In this document: positions 25,186 to 36,871 of the stretch, one piece after another
Layout of the letters: each line of letters begins with the position of its first letter
Numbering within the stretch: position 1 is the first letter of the stretch
Assembly (NCBI GenBank): GCA_029891345.1
Contig: CM056993.1
Span: 109,855,800-109,919,799 of the forward strand
DNA length: 64,000 bases
Source: Dryococelus australis
Taxonomy: Eukaryota > Arthropoda > Insecta > Phasmatodea > Phasmatidae
Direction of reading: 5' to 3'
Notes under the pieces: model-generated
Database searches by the model: none
Told to the model about the DNA's origin: nothing
What the model saw: only the letters and a program-made list of their open reading frames with translations
Made by a program: the position numbers and the translations under genes

Positions 25186-25440
25186 ACCCGGCGGAGTGGA
25201 CGGGCCAGCACGTGCGATCCTGGCTACAGTGGTGCGGCGAGCAGTTCTCGCTGACGCCGCCGCCCGACCCGGACCAGTTCCCCGCCTCCGGGCCGGAGCT
25301 GCTGCAGCTGCCGAGGTCGCAGTTCGAGACCCGCGCCGGCTCCGCGAGGGCGGGCCGCGTCCTCGCCGTCCACCTCGCCCACCTCCGCCACACCGTCACC
25401 GGCAGCCCGCTGCGCGAGGACGTGCGCGACCTCTGGCAAG
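25186..25440 (+). CDS. Internal exon of an ETS-family transcription factor (PNT/SAM 'Pointed' domain)
   Basis: This exon encodes about 85 residues of a Pointed (PNT/SAM) domain, the helical protein-interaction module found N-terminal to the ETS DNA-binding domain in a subset of ETS nuclear factors. It opens with the typical D-P-x-E-W-T...HV..WL.W...FSL pattern. Next come F-P-x-S-G-x-E-L-L-x-L and an F-E-x-R-A-G-S-A-R segment, then helix 5 (LAVHLAHLRHTVTG). The acceptor is TGTGCAG|AC and the donor CAAG|GTGAGC. One base of the first Asp codon lies in the previous exon and one base is left for the next, so the exon is symmetric (phase 1-1) and its reading frame is fully open. It is strongly GC-rich in AT-rich surroundings, which supports coding selection. 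The RAGSAR...HLAHLRH segment reminds me of the insect Ets98B/D-ETS-4 (SPDEF-like) type, but I cannot separate that from other PNT-bearing members. No ETS domain or other exon was found in the window. Confidence 0.85.
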
Positions 25441-25521
25441 GTGAGCTTCACGTCTGTCTGCGTGCGTTCACCGGCGCCAGTGGTGCTAGACGTGCCACTT
25501 CTCAGGGTGGCGTACCATAGA

Positions 25522-26214
25522 CCAGGCCTGCCGTTTTAACGGATTTCTAACACTCTAGAAAAATCCAAACCCAACTTCAGTTTTTTTATAGTACTTTGCT
25601 CAAAGTGGCCGCTGCGTACATGCGACACTAGCGCCCACGGCGATGTGAGTCAGTTTCACTGATGCATTTGTTTTGAAAGATTCTTGCAGCGGAGATGAAT
25701 AACCAAGCGAAATATTTTGGACATACGCCATTGCTTCGAAAGTGTATGTCCAAAATATTTTGGTTAATTATTCACTGGCGCGGGTATGTAGCTATTGACA
25801 TAATTCTATTCCCCATTGTGTGATCATATGCAACAGGAAAAAGCCATTATTGAAAAGAACTTTGGCCGCGAATTGCCTTTTTTACGCATGCAATCAGAAT
25901 TTGGTGTCCGTGTTTTGCATTTGGCATTGATATCGCAATGGTGAGGAAACAAAAATTATCGCCGATACAGTCGTTGCATAAACTAAAGTATAAGTGTGAG
26001 CGGAGTAAAGAATTACCATGGTTTGCATGTACATTTCAAACAAAAACAACTACTTTAAATATATAAACGTCTTTCATATCCACTTTTTTCTGTAATTTTC
26101 AATTTTTTTTTAATTCCAAGGATTTTACAGGATTTGACCTAATGATTCCAGGATTTTACAGGATTTTTATATACAGGAACCAGGATTTCAGCTTCAGAGC
26201 TGATGGCAGCCCTG
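25522..26214. mobile_element. Second non-autonomous hAT-type element with 8-bp target duplication (693 bp)
   Basis: The left end is CAGGCCTGCC and the right end GGCAGCCCTG, giving near-identical inverted termini. The flanking 8-bp duplication CCATAGAC (25514-25521 and 26215-26222) is perfect. The interior has no transposase frame. It does contain an internal hairpin (25697-25773) and near the right end two direct copies of an AGGATTTTACAGGATTT motif. It lies 81 bp after the PNT exon donor, inside the downstream intron if the gene model is right. Confidence 0.85.
25697..25773. repeat. Internal hairpin inside the downstream hAT-type element
   Basis: Two arms of about 30 bp (25697-25726 and 25744-25773), with the core AATATTTTGGACATAC and its complement, flank a 17-bp loop. 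Only a few mismatches separate the arms. This is probably a structural part of the transposon or a remnant of another insertion. Confidence 0.7.
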
Positions 26215-26889
26215 CCATAGACTAAATATGAGGCCGACCTCTTATTCGTCTTCTGCGCACGTACCCAACATTGACCTACCCAAATCCTACACAACTGTCA
26301 AAGTCACATGGTCAACAGTGATGAACGTGTTTGTTTACAACTTAATTTTTAAATGAAAAGCACTATTATACTAATAAAATACTTATACCAGTTTGAATGT
26401 AATCAAAAGGCATTTCTCATTGATTAGAAGAAGTAAAAAACATTTGAAAAGCACTTGTTTACTAAACAGTGTTCTAACCTCAAACCCAATTCACGCCATT
26501 TATGCTAGACGTGTAGACCGAATAACATTACAATGTTGGGACACGGAGATTAGTTGTGCGCAGCCAGCGAGATCTGTCTACCTCATCTTTAGTCTATGTG
26601 CTGTACCTCGTACCAAGATACTTTCGTCCTGGTACCCGAATATGCCAAGATTTCAGCACGTGCAATCATTTCCATCCATAGAAGATAAACATAAGCCGCC
26701 ACTGACTTTTTTTAGACCTTTTTGAGATCTACAATTCTGTAGTACATAAATTTTGCGTATCTCTTATGGTTTAGTCAGCGTAAGCCATGTAAACAGCCGA
26801 AAAGCGGCTTTTTCCGACTTTATTATAAAATATTGACATTTCTCTACTATCATTATATTAAATATCATTGTATTATATTCTTTAACCAT

Positions 26890-26985
26890 CCAAAAGAAAT
26901 TCTCTAAATGGTGGTGAAAACCGTATCAAAATCCATCAAGTAGTTTAGAAGCCTTAGTCGAATACACATACACACGCGGCCGGGC
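26890..26985 (+). repeat. Possible LINE 3'-end remnant
   Basis: GGTGAAAACCGTATCAAAAT, CCATCAAGTAGTTTAGAAGC and a short ACACATACACAC tail have the same layout as the piece at 20560. This arrangement is typical of RTE/CR1-type 3' tails in insects. No coding part is present. Confidence 0.35.
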
Positions 26986-27068
26986 GACTTTGTTTTAAAC
27001 TATGTACAGATTTTATAAAGCAGGAAACTGAACAGATAACTGATAGTTTCGTGAGCTGATATTTATGA

Positions 27069-27306
27069 TATAGGCCGTTCACGATAAAGTGAACACTTTT
27101 GAAGCCCTAGTTACGCTTTTCTTTCAACCAATTTATATCCTTCCCGCACTTGTTAATGTAAACCCTGCAATGAGAGTAATTAACACAGTGTATACATTCA
27201 CCATAGCCAAAACCAAAAATCCGAGGCCACAATGAAATGTATTTATTGGTTACTATGTCTGATGAAACAGCTTCAAAAAGTGCTCACTTTACTGTGAACG
27301 GCCTAT
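27069..27306 (-). mobile_element. MITE family C, copy 4
   Basis: Reverse-oriented. Starts TATAGGCCGTTCACGATAAA and ends AAAGTGCTCACTTTACTGTG plus AACGGCCTATA. Confidence 0.85.
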
Positions 27307-30300
27307 AATGTCCTACTCCCTTCACGTCTGCGTACGTCGTAGCCCTATTACGCCCAGCGGAGATCGAAAACGCAAACCGAACACATTCATTCATAACGCA
27401 AACTTTCAATTCAAATTTCACAATCCTATTTCCTTGCAACGTCTTCAATACGGAGCGTCAAGTTCATTGTTTGGGCATGAATCTCATCACATTTTACACA
27501 GTAAAGTACGCCTGTTGATAGTTTCGTTACAATACCTTCATGATTTTTAAAGTTACTAACTAAAACCTGGGTTCGTCATGGAAGGGGACAGCCTATAATT
27601 TAACGCCTATTTTTACATATAGTTAACTTCGGTCCTCCTCCGTTTTTATATACTTAGTTACATGAAAGCAATCTTACATATCTTTGAACATAATCGCTTC
27701 TTTGCGCAGAAATCTCATAAAATATTACCATTTTTTATTTACAGTGGTTGAAAAATACAAGTGCTCACAAATGATATAGGTGAGTTTTGCGCTTTATTAG
27801 AGGCTTTAGAAAAGTCCGATTATATATTCGTTTCTTTGTAAGTCCGTGTCTCATTTTCGTTGTACGGCGATTTCCGTGTCGTGTAAGAACACTCGTTTGC
27901 TATTATGATGATTTTGTCTTGAGTTTCGTTGCTCCAGAATCCGTCTCGTGAAATGCCTTTCCGAGGAGGGCGTGGGACGATACGATATCGAGACAGTTCA
28001 ATGAAATTAAATAAAACAGTTCAACATATAATTTCAAATGCACATTGCACATTTGTGATAATTTTTAATTTATGATTTTATTTGCAAAATGAGAGGACGA
28101 GCAAAGTGAACGTGACATTGACTTTTCGTTTCTGTCAAGCTAACTTCGCCGTTGTCAAGATATCAGTTTCAAAACAGGTTATTAAAACATCTGCTTTGAG
28201 AGGCAAAACTTACAACACGCGGTAATTGCGGTTGCGTTTCCCAGGGTTACCAGCTACTGAGGGAGTTACTCCGAGTTATTCTTTAACTTGCCGCAAACCT
28301 AAATCAACTCCATTTTGGGACTCTTCTGTTTGTATTCTTGTATTCTGTTCTAATGCATGGAGACCTACGAGTGCTGAGCAAATTGTAACTGCCATTAAAC
28401 ACAGTCACTGGAGAAACGAGTGTTTCCGCCACATTAATTTCTGCAGTTGCCCTTTAGAAATTGACACCCTGAGAAGGCGGCAACCGTGTCAGGTAAAATG
28501 TACGGCGTGTTGCCGACCTGAAAGGTACTATGGTAATTTTTATGGCTACATTTATCTAAAACAATAGGTTCTATAGCAACAACAGAAAGCAATCTTTTCA
28601 CTTTCTTTGATGCTCTTGAAAATCCGCTGTGTAGAAGCCAATTACAAAATCCGGGATATTTAATGCGAAACAGTAGTTGCAGCCCCAGTTACTTCCAAAA
28701 TATAATATCAGTGACGATAGGATTTTCAGTACCTACAGATATTCGCTCAGGTAGGTACACGTTATCCAGAGAGACAGCTGGAAAAATTTTTGCAATTTGT
28801 AAGCCAAACTTGTGGTTCAGCTCTACATTCAAAATTTCGTGGGAGCAACTTTAACGCTTATAGACACACGCACAAAAACCCACAAACACACACACACACA
28901 TATATATACACACACACACGCGCGTATTTTAACTGTCAGTGCTTGAGCAGTTTCTTCTTTTGCTGAGATCGTATGTGTTCGTTACCGTTATGTCCACTTT
29001 AGTGCTTATAATCGTACGTAGTATTGCTTTCACCTGTTTAAGATTACTGGCGTATGGAATTTCTAATAAATGTTGCGTAGTTCAGCAATTAAAAAAATTA
29101 ACGAAGACTTTATTGTTTTGGTGGTAAATGTCTCGAAACAAGTGGGTAAATCATCTAAAGAATTTACTACTAATTTCAGCAGTATAAATCTCACTACCTC
29201 TATTTTTAGAATGCTTGAGTAAACACTCCTTGTCGCCGTCTTCTGAGGCAAGCGGATAACAATGTACAAGCTGATCAGTGAGAAGATACCCTACCATTTC
29301 GTATTATAGTTAATCATCAAAATATAATTTGCAGTTTTTTTATAAACTCGATATCAGATCATTTATTCACTGGCTGCGGATTCTTTTGCAAGTCTTTATT
29401 TCACCATTTGATCTCGTCACACAAAAGTCAAGCATGCAACCGCTAAATGTCCACCACTGACTTCATATCTTTATACGTATCGAACCTAGGCTCAAATATT
29501 AAAGAAACCTACAGTCTTTTTGAAGTTTAGGGTGCTACGAACACATGATACGATATCGTGAAGTCCCTTTCAGTGTTCTATACCGGTGCAGTGTCTTTTT
29601 GCCAACTGCTGCTAGTACTAAACTCCTTGGATAATTAGTTGTTTGGCTTATTGAGCACTTCTATTGTGTCTGTGACTTCTGAAAATATGACTGTCCACTG
29701 ACGGTGTCGATAACGTTCTCATGAAATTTTTCAGAAGAGATGTCTATCAGGTAACGATGTGCAGAATGAATCAACGGCCACAGTTATCATATAGTCAAGA
29801 ATTAACAGAACTGGCAGGTTTTTTTCGGTATAGTTCTTGTACTTGCCTGGCTCACTGACTTTTCCACCAACTGTCTTAAAAACTTTAGGGAGGTCGTTGA
29901 GGATTTTCAGCGAGCTGAAGGTGTACTGCATTTTCGCAGTGATGTCTTGATTACCTGAGAGAATTTTCAGTCACGAATATAGAGATAAACGTGGTAACAA
30001 ATTTCTCCATTTACTTATGATGGAGTAGCAAAGTTCATTAGGAATTTAGGATACAAGTAGCTCAAATATGAGACTGCTTTCAATTTTAGTGTGATCAACA
30101 GTAAAGTAAATAAAATATTTAAAATGCTCTGCTCATTCGAAGACCTGTTTTTAACCACATTTACGAGTCAAATATAAGCAAACCTGGTCATGTACTACAC
30201 AAATATTATAAACTTAGTTTCTGTAAAAGTTTTATCCCTATATATGAAGTAATCACGTTTTGACAGGCCGTACTTACGACCTACCTCAGTTATAAAAGAC

Positions 30301-30950
30301 ACTAAGTATTAGTGATCAGCGTCCGATTCAAAAGATGTGGTTGTCCTAATTATATTTATTTAAGTTTGATGTAAATTAGGCGCGAGCTTTTGAAGACTTC
30401 AAGGCGATGTGCAAATAAATTGCTACCAACTCTCACTTTCAACAATTACGTTTCTTGATGTTCGAACAAAAACTCGGTATTGTATACCGAGAAACATCTG
30501 CCCTAACTATAAAGAATTCCCAAGCAACCTTAAATTAAAACGCATGTTGCCATATGCGACATATTATTTCCCTCTTTTCAAATCATCAATTGGTTTTGCA
30601 AAAGGATAAAGTGTTCCGGTAGATAAGGTCCCAGCAGAATTATTTGTTGTAAAAATTACATTATGATTATATGACTTGATTAGTAATAGTTTTAATTATA
30701 AGTATTGCCGTGTTAAAATATACTACTGTATATTACTTTATCTATTTCTTTACTGCCTGTTGTAAACTAACTGTAACAAAAAAAAATGCATTCAAGTAAC
30801 AAACCATGAGAAGATAGAATACATTGCGCGATTATGCAATTTGATTCGTAGCTTAAGTGGCCACTGTTTACTTTTTCAGACGCGTTTGATTGTGCGTGAA
30901 ACTGTTCCTTGGTGTATGCGCCCGGCTTTACACGTAGCCCACTGAAGTAT
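27307..30950. other. Unassigned sequence
   Basis: Apart from the CA-rich microsatellite at 28862 nothing is assigned. A 113-codon plus frame (28226-28567), with several Cys and His residues but no regular zinc-finger spacing, is unrecognised. Confidence 0.4.
28862..28924. repeat. CA-rich/TA microsatellite
   Basis: ACACAC and CACAAA runs with an embedded ATATATATA and a short CGCGCG end. Confidence 0.85.
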
Positions 30951-31346
30951 AGGCCGTTCACGGTAAAACGAGCTATTCTGTAAGCCCTGCTTAGTATATA
31001 CCTGTATTCACATTGTGTAGTCTTCCGCAATATGTGCAGTTAACTTTACCAAAGGCAACTGTAAATATTTTAGGAAAGCAAATATTTCATAAAAGTGTTT
31101 TTTTTTTTAATACTTACACTTACATGCATCAAAAACCCAATAGTAAAATATAATATTTTAGTATCACAAATGTTTAGTGAACATTTGTAATTTAACGTTA
31201 ACACATGGAACTAATTTCTCTTCGTCGTTGCCAACTTACTGGGCGCCGTGATAGTCAGTGAGCACGTTATAATATACGCGGGTGTTGGCAGTGACATTTT
31301 TCAAAGGTTGAATTCAAAAGTGGTCCCTTTACCTTGAACAGCCTTT
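30951..31346 (+). mobile_element. MITE family A, copy 3 (diverged)
   Basis: The termini AGGCCGTTCACGGTAAAACG and CCTTGAACAGCCT are inverted. The interior keeps the AAGCCCTGCTTA, GTTGCCAACTTACTGGGCG and CAGTGACATTTTTCAAAGG blocks but lacks the central GGGCCTCATCACTTTATTCA segment, so it is an older or rearranged copy. Confidence 0.75.
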
Positions 31347-31359
31347 GGAGACTAAGTGA

Positions 31360-31849
31360 CTGCGCTAAGGAGGACGTACTAGTACAGAGGATGTCATAAA
31401 CGAGACGGCACAAGGCGCCTGTGATCCAGGCTGGAACCCCCGGAAAGCCGACAGTGAAGACATAGCAGCTCTTTCCGTAGTTAAAGGGGAGCCGTGGCCT
31501 ACTGTTTGACCCCGGCAAGGGGAGGTGGGCAGTGGAAATGCCGAGTGGTGAGGCGGAGGGGAAGATAAGTGAGCGGATCCCGGTGACCGGAAGTTGTTAG
31601 GAAGTCCCTGGGAAATTCTGAGTCCGCGGAGGGTCCATGCGACTATCGCGGCGCGGAATCTGCGGTAATGGGCTGGGACGTCTGCCCGAAGGGGAAGGGG
31701 GCGTGTCATTGTGATAAAGCGCTCGGCGGCGAACGTGTGAATCACTGCGAGGTCGCCGGCGCTTCGACTTGGGGGTGGGGTTGTGTTACCTTAAGGCGAG
31801 TACACATCTCCCACCCAAGGAAGGAGGGCCCAGCTAATATTTATGTGAT
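31360..31849. other. GC-rich stretch, no gene recognised
   Basis: This moderately GC-rich sequence follows family A copy 3 and ends at the hairpin MITE. A 126-codon minus-strand frame (31365-31745) and a 100-codon plus frame show no domain. The frame has a plausible length but low-complexity Pro/Ser/Arg composition. Confidence 0.3.
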
Positions 31850-32240
31850 ATACCGGGCCTGCCTACCAAGCCGGCAATCGCGAACTTCAAATGGGGAATC
31901 AATGTTAAACGAAATTCCTTCTCATTGCGTCAATTTTAAAGATAACTATTTCAAACAAAAAACACATTAGCACGATTTTCTCAGAGAATATTGCTACATA
32001 TTTTTTTATCCATTTTTATTTATATATGTAAATTTCAATATTTACATTTTATAAAAAACATATTAAACAAAAAAAATTGGCAAAATATTTTAACGTAGCA
32101 TCGTTCCTTAAGGAATTTCACGCAGAATAGTTTTGGTTTCAAATAGTTACCTTTAGAATTGGCGCAATGGGAAGGAATTTCGTTTAACATTGATTCCCCA
32201 TTCGAAGTTCGCAGCTGCCGGCTTGGTAGGCAGGCCTGTT
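31850..32240. mobile_element. Hairpin MITE with ~100-bp terminal inverted repeats
   Basis: The arms at 31855-31956 and 32136-32237 are inverted copies of each other with few mismatches. The outer ends read GGCCTGCCTACCAAGCCGGC. The shared inner block is GGGGAATCAATGTTAAACGA. The AT-rich spacer between them is about 180 bp. I could not fix a target-site duplication. Confidence 0.8.
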
Positions 32241-32296
32241 AATGAATTACTTCGCGAACAGAATAAGTCAATAAAGTGAACAACATATGTTTACGG

Positions 32297-32480
32297 GGGA
32301 CAATGTCTCGCATAGATCGGTCCTAGGATCTGTTTTGTGGAACGTCCTTTTTGACTCACTACTGCATTTGCAGCTGACATGATGAAGACCTGGTAACATT
32401 CAAGGAAAATGAACAGTGGAGGAGCAATGGCCTCAGAAAGGAACCAGGATAATAGAGAGTGGAAATATACGGTCTTGGCA
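32297..32480 (+). pseudogene. Degraded LINE reverse-transcriptase fragment
   Basis: One plus-strand frame starting around 32312 reads RSVLGSVLWNVLFDSLL, which matches the R1/Jockey-type LINE motif PQGSVLGP.LWN.L.D.LL in the RT palm. Downstream, a decayed remnant of the YADD region may lie around 32372-32390 in another frame, followed by stops. The fragment is short, frameshifted and non-functional. LINE assignment is moderately likely. The clade is uncertain. Confidence 0.45.
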
Positions 32481-33066
32481 ACGGAAAATGGAACAGGAGA
32501 ATTAAATGACAATAGTCCTGACTGACGGAAGATATATGCGGAGGGGAGGGGGATAGAAAAGGAGTTCAAATGCTCCCCTCCCGGCTTCTGCCTAGCGAGG
32601 GGATGGATATTGTTAATATATTGTAGAGTCGCTATACCATGGCTTAAAAGCGTACAGTAGAATTACATACATTATAATAAAGAGAATAACCCCCAGGTTA
32701 CTGGTAGAGTCAAGGTGGATGGCAGGATAACTACGCTACACTCACCCTCAGAGCAACTTGGCATTAAAATAAAATATATTTTGTAATCATATACATCAAT
32801 AATCAATCAAAGGGTGTCGGTATGTAAAGTAATAAAAACTAAAAGTTAAAGTTACGTGGCTCGAGAGAGACAAACGAAGGAATGTTATAATATAGGAAGC
32901 ACAATGATATGCTAAAGGAAATAGATAAACCCCTGCATTGCCCAGAAAGGGCATAGGCGTTGGGGGTGAAAATAAACATATTGCGTGTCTGGCTTGTAAC
33001 TGGCCACGAGAAAAAAAAAGCCGCCAAGAAGTCGGTGCAGATAAACTAAACTGCTGCGCTGTTATA
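32481..33066. other. Unassigned sequence after the LINE fragment
   Basis: Could contain further decayed LINE sequence, but no motif is readable. Confidence 0.35.
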
Positions 33067-33491
33067 TAGGCTGTTCACGGTAAAATGAGCACTTTTGAAA
33101 GCCCTGCTTAAGATCTACTTGTATGCACGTTGTGCATTCTTCCATCTTATGTGAAATTAACATTGCCCTAGGGCCTCATCGCTTTATTCATGCGTTGGGC
33201 ATGTGAAACTGTGAAATTATTTGGGAAGTAAATACTTTACGAGTCTGCTAATTTTTACACTTTGATGCATTAAAAAAACACAAAAAGAAATAATTAATTT
33301 TAGGTTATTACAAAAGGTTACCTAACACTTTTTATTCAGCGTTAAGATATGGAACTACTTTCAATCCAACGTTACCAACTTTGTTGTGTGAATGTCACTC
33401 GGTGCGCCCGTTACAATATATGCATACAGGGGCAGTGACTTTTCCCTAAGGTTCATTTGCAAAGTGCTCACTTTATTGTGAACAGCCTTTA
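33067..33491 (+). mobile_element. MITE family A, copy 4
   Basis: This well-preserved copy starts TAGGCTGTTCACGGTAAAAT and ends GTGCTCACTTTATTGTGAAC plus AGCC. It is immediately followed (about 50 bp) by a family C copy. Confidence 0.9.
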
Positions 33492-33538
33492 ACAACATTA
33501 GTTTTGGTTAGTTTTCCGTTACTGCTTTGAACTTAAGA

Positions 33539-33742
33539 TATAGGATATTCACGGTAAGGTGAGCACTTTTGAAAGCCCTTTCATTTAGAATAATAGTTAA
33601 CAAATGTACTTTATTTTCGCTTTAGACGTTAATATCCGAGTGCGTACACACAATGTGTTTAGTACTTACGTGACAATATTTATTTAAAAAGGAAAAGTAG
33701 CTAGGGCCTCAAAAGTGCTCACTTTACCGTGAACATTCTATA
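33539..33742 (+). mobile_element. MITE family C, copy 5
   Basis: Starts TATAGGATATTCACGGTAAG and ends GTGCTCACTTTACCGTGAAC plus ATTCTATA. It is slightly shorter than other copies through internal deletion and lies next to family A copy 4. Confidence 0.85.
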
Positions 33743-34892
33743 GACTCTTGTGTGTCTATGGTTGCTCACGTGCTATAACGTGAATTCCAGGTTCCAGTCT
33801 ATTTCATCTAGCCTCGGCGAATTCGTTGATCATGCCAATCCTGTTTCCAAGCACTCAGCAGAATGAAATCATGCGCGTGGCATGTGTAAAGTGTTGTGGC
33901 ACCGCGGATCTGCTGTCTTCTTTCTTGCATCATTTTCTTAGGATACTTGAAACCTTTAAGCAACCTGCATAAATTCTAATAGTATTTGATTTTAGTTTTT
34001 CATGTGAATACGTGTTTAAATTTGCGACCATAGTGGGAGGCAAGCCATAAAATCCGATGATAACAAAAAATCGGGGGATACAGTTTGACATTGCAGCTCC
34101 AAATCTAACGTCTACATTCAAAATAATTCAATTACACCACTCGATTGCCAAAGGATCGAAGAATATGTTACGTTGAGTGAGGACTGCAAAGCATCGCACG
34201 CGTCGAGGGGGTGGGGGGGAGCTCAATTTTGAGTTCGTTTTGCCGCGTCTCATAACTCCCGTGTAGTGTATCTTTTGACTAGGAGATGCTCTAGTCAGTT
34301 GCGTGTATTAAAACATTTGTGTGGCCTGGTAATGGTGAAATTGTATAAGTTTAATGTAAAAAATTAAGAAAACTTAACATAATTTCGGCCTATACCTACT
34401 CGTTAAAAAGCCAAGTCGAAATATGAAAATCGTATACGGTTGGAAAGAGCATCTTAATAGCAATCCAGTGATAACCATAAAACTCCATATGATCGAGTGA
34501 AGCGATGACGGGAACGTAAAAATCATCAAAACGTCCGAGCGCGTCAACATAGACGTATTCACGCAAAACAAACGGCCGTGTCCACAACACAGCCAAACCC
34601 AATTTTTCTTTCTGTTTCTGTCATTGCGTTTTATAACATAAGAATGTTTATGAAATCAGAAATGCTAACGGTGGTAGACCTATAATTTCTCTTTACTACC
34701 AAGCTACTCATACTTAACCTAAAATCTCAGTTCCTTCTTACATGACCAATAAATATCCGCTGAGTTAATTAGTGTTTAAAAATTCTGTTTGAAAAGGATG
34801 GAGAGGGGGGTGGTTGTTGTAACTATCGTGTGGCAGAAAAAGCTAATATTTATTGTACTAAGTTTGGGAAACTCAATTCTTTAAGTTTGGCA

Positions 34893-35117
34893 ACTGCCAT
34901 ATTTCGCCACTAGGTAAGCGCTAGTGTCTCATGAGTAAAGGATTTTTTCTTTTCTTTTTTTAAGTTAAAAAACAAAATAATTGCAATATTCATAAATCAA
35001 ATATAAAACAATTCCTTAACTAAGTGAAATCATTCGGTTTTAATATTCACGTAGCTTAAAATTTTAATTAAAAGTGACGTCTCTGGAACACTAGCGCTTA
35101 CCTAGCGGCGGAAATTT
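34893..35117. mobile_element. Short TIR element (about 225 bp)
   Basis: Left arm 34902-34927 (CACTAGGTAAGCGCTAGTGT) and right arm 35089-35114 are inverted repeats with one or two mismatches. The interior is AT-rich and has no frame. It is probably a MITE. No target duplication was resolved. Confidence 0.65.
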
Positions 35118-35463
35118 TCACTACACCTAACTCTCCCATAAGAAAACTCGTTTTGTTCCTAACCTGGGTAGAATCAACCTTATCCAAGCGCGCTCCATGT
35201 TCCCATCATTGAGCCATTTATTTTGCCCAGCGACGAAATAGCTCTCCAACCGTCATCAAGGACGAACGCGGAACGTGCTGCCGCGATTCAAACCGGTTCC
35301 TTTCAGCAGCGAAGTGTATTTATAAGCTCCCGCGCCTCGCAGAGAGATCTGTGGCGTGGCTTCCCTTGCGGCAAAGCGTCAGTCCTGCATCTCAATAGCT
35401 CTCCTCCCTTCATTGTTTACTAAGCAAGCGTACGCACGTACTTTGCGACTTGACACAAGCGAG

Positions 35464-35570
35464 TATAGTCGATTCGTGGTTAATCAAGTACTTTTGTAAG
35501 CCCTGCATGGTGTTTTTATCTTATCGTGTAGTCAACTGCAACATATATAAATTAACATAGCCGTCGATGC
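35464..35570 (+). mobile_element. Family A left-end fragment
   Basis: TATAGTCGATTCGTGGTTAA then AAGTACTTTTGTAAGCCCTGC and TCGTGTAGTCAACTGCAAC resemble the left end of copy 3. The sequence stops abruptly where a family B copy begins at 35571, so the fragment was truncated by or near that insertion. Confidence 0.55.
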
Positions 35571-35942
35571 TATAACTCATTCACGATTTCTTATTTCCTA
35601 AATATGCCATTTATCACGCGTTTTATACCTCTGCAAATACAGGAATGCCATATTTTTAATTAAATTTGAGTTTAACTATATTTTATTTATATATATAATA
35701 TTTAGTTTATAGTAAACACGAATAAAAACAGTGAGAAATAATTAGTGTTGGTAGCGCTTAGTAATAAATTGTTCTCATGCTAATTAATATTACAACTGAG
35801 TGCGCAGGAAAGCGGTGCGTTGTCCTCTGGTGTAATTTTCCAGACTTAGTTAAGCTTAGCTTGCCAGAGGCGGAGGAATATCCTGGAAGTAGAACTTTAG
35901 CAGGGCTTCAGAAAAGTGCGAAGTAACCGTGAATGGATTATA
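35571..35942 (-). mobile_element. MITE family B, copy 3
   Basis: Reverse-oriented. Starts TATAACTCATTCACGATTTC and ends GAAGTAACCGTGAATGGATT plus ATAG. It contains GGCGGAGGAATATCCTGGAA. It abuts the family A fragment on its left. Confidence 0.85.
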
Positions 35943-36871
35943 GAAATATAATCCATTCGTTGATCATGTTGTGTGACTGTGAAATGCCTATAAACATAGA
36001 CGTGCTAATACTTCGCCAATTTTCGCAGTGGTGTACTGAGTGTACGGAACTCATGTTGGAAGCCACTAATTTAAAAGAACTGCAATTTTAGTCAAACGTA
36101 TACTGTAGATATACATGTCTTAATTCTCTACTCTCGTTGATGTACGCACTAAAATCTGTACCGTCCAAAATGTGAAAAGTAAAATCTCTTAGGTCTAAAT
36201 CTCTAAGAGTTATTTAGAAACGGTGTGCCTTGGTTGGCAATTTTGGAAACCTTTTAATATGAGTAACTTAACGTAATGGAAAAATGAAATTTGACAACTT
36301 TAATGTCATTTAAAGGGAATGGTGCACGCAAACTGTATATTTACATAATTTTCGTCATAACTTGTTTTACTGAGGATTTTTCAAAAATGTTGGCTCGACA
36401 AGATGTAAATATCAGTTTTGAGCACCTTCTTACATTGTTACAAATTCACTGTGTTCTTACACAAACACACACACACACATGCACACACACACACACACAT
36501 ACAACGTCACCTTGCCGACTCCACATACTGCAAAGCACACCGCAAATATGTGTACTTTCAAATAGTACTTTTCTTACTGGAAATTATTAAATCTGTCGTC
36601 AACACTGAACCTCTTTTCGAACTGTAGATAGACAAATGAAATCCATTAATGTTGTATGTATTCATATATAATTCTCAGTAACTAGGTAATCATTAGATTC
36701 AATTCTGGAACGATCCAAATAGTTCTAAAAATAATAATTATTATAATTATAATTTCCTTTCCTGCGCATATACTTATAAGGATATTTATTAAATGGGCGA
36801 GGAATCGAGATATTTCTCAATATGGCTGTTGGCGCTCAGTGAAAATGACCACAGCTCGGAACAATGTTACA
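35943..36871. other. Unassigned AT-rich sequence with a CA microsatellite
   Basis: No gene or repeat boundary recognised other than the CA tract. Confidence 0.45.
36464..36500. repeat. (CA)n microsatellite
   Basis: Two CA runs interrupted by TG at about 36480. The HTHTHT reading frame over it is an artefact. Confidence 0.9.

Noticed and set aside
25055-25451. 114- and 75-codon minus-strand frames and a 108-codon plus frame over the GC-rich exon
   Set aside because: They are shadows of the PNT-domain frame. Only the frame with the domain has matching splice sites.
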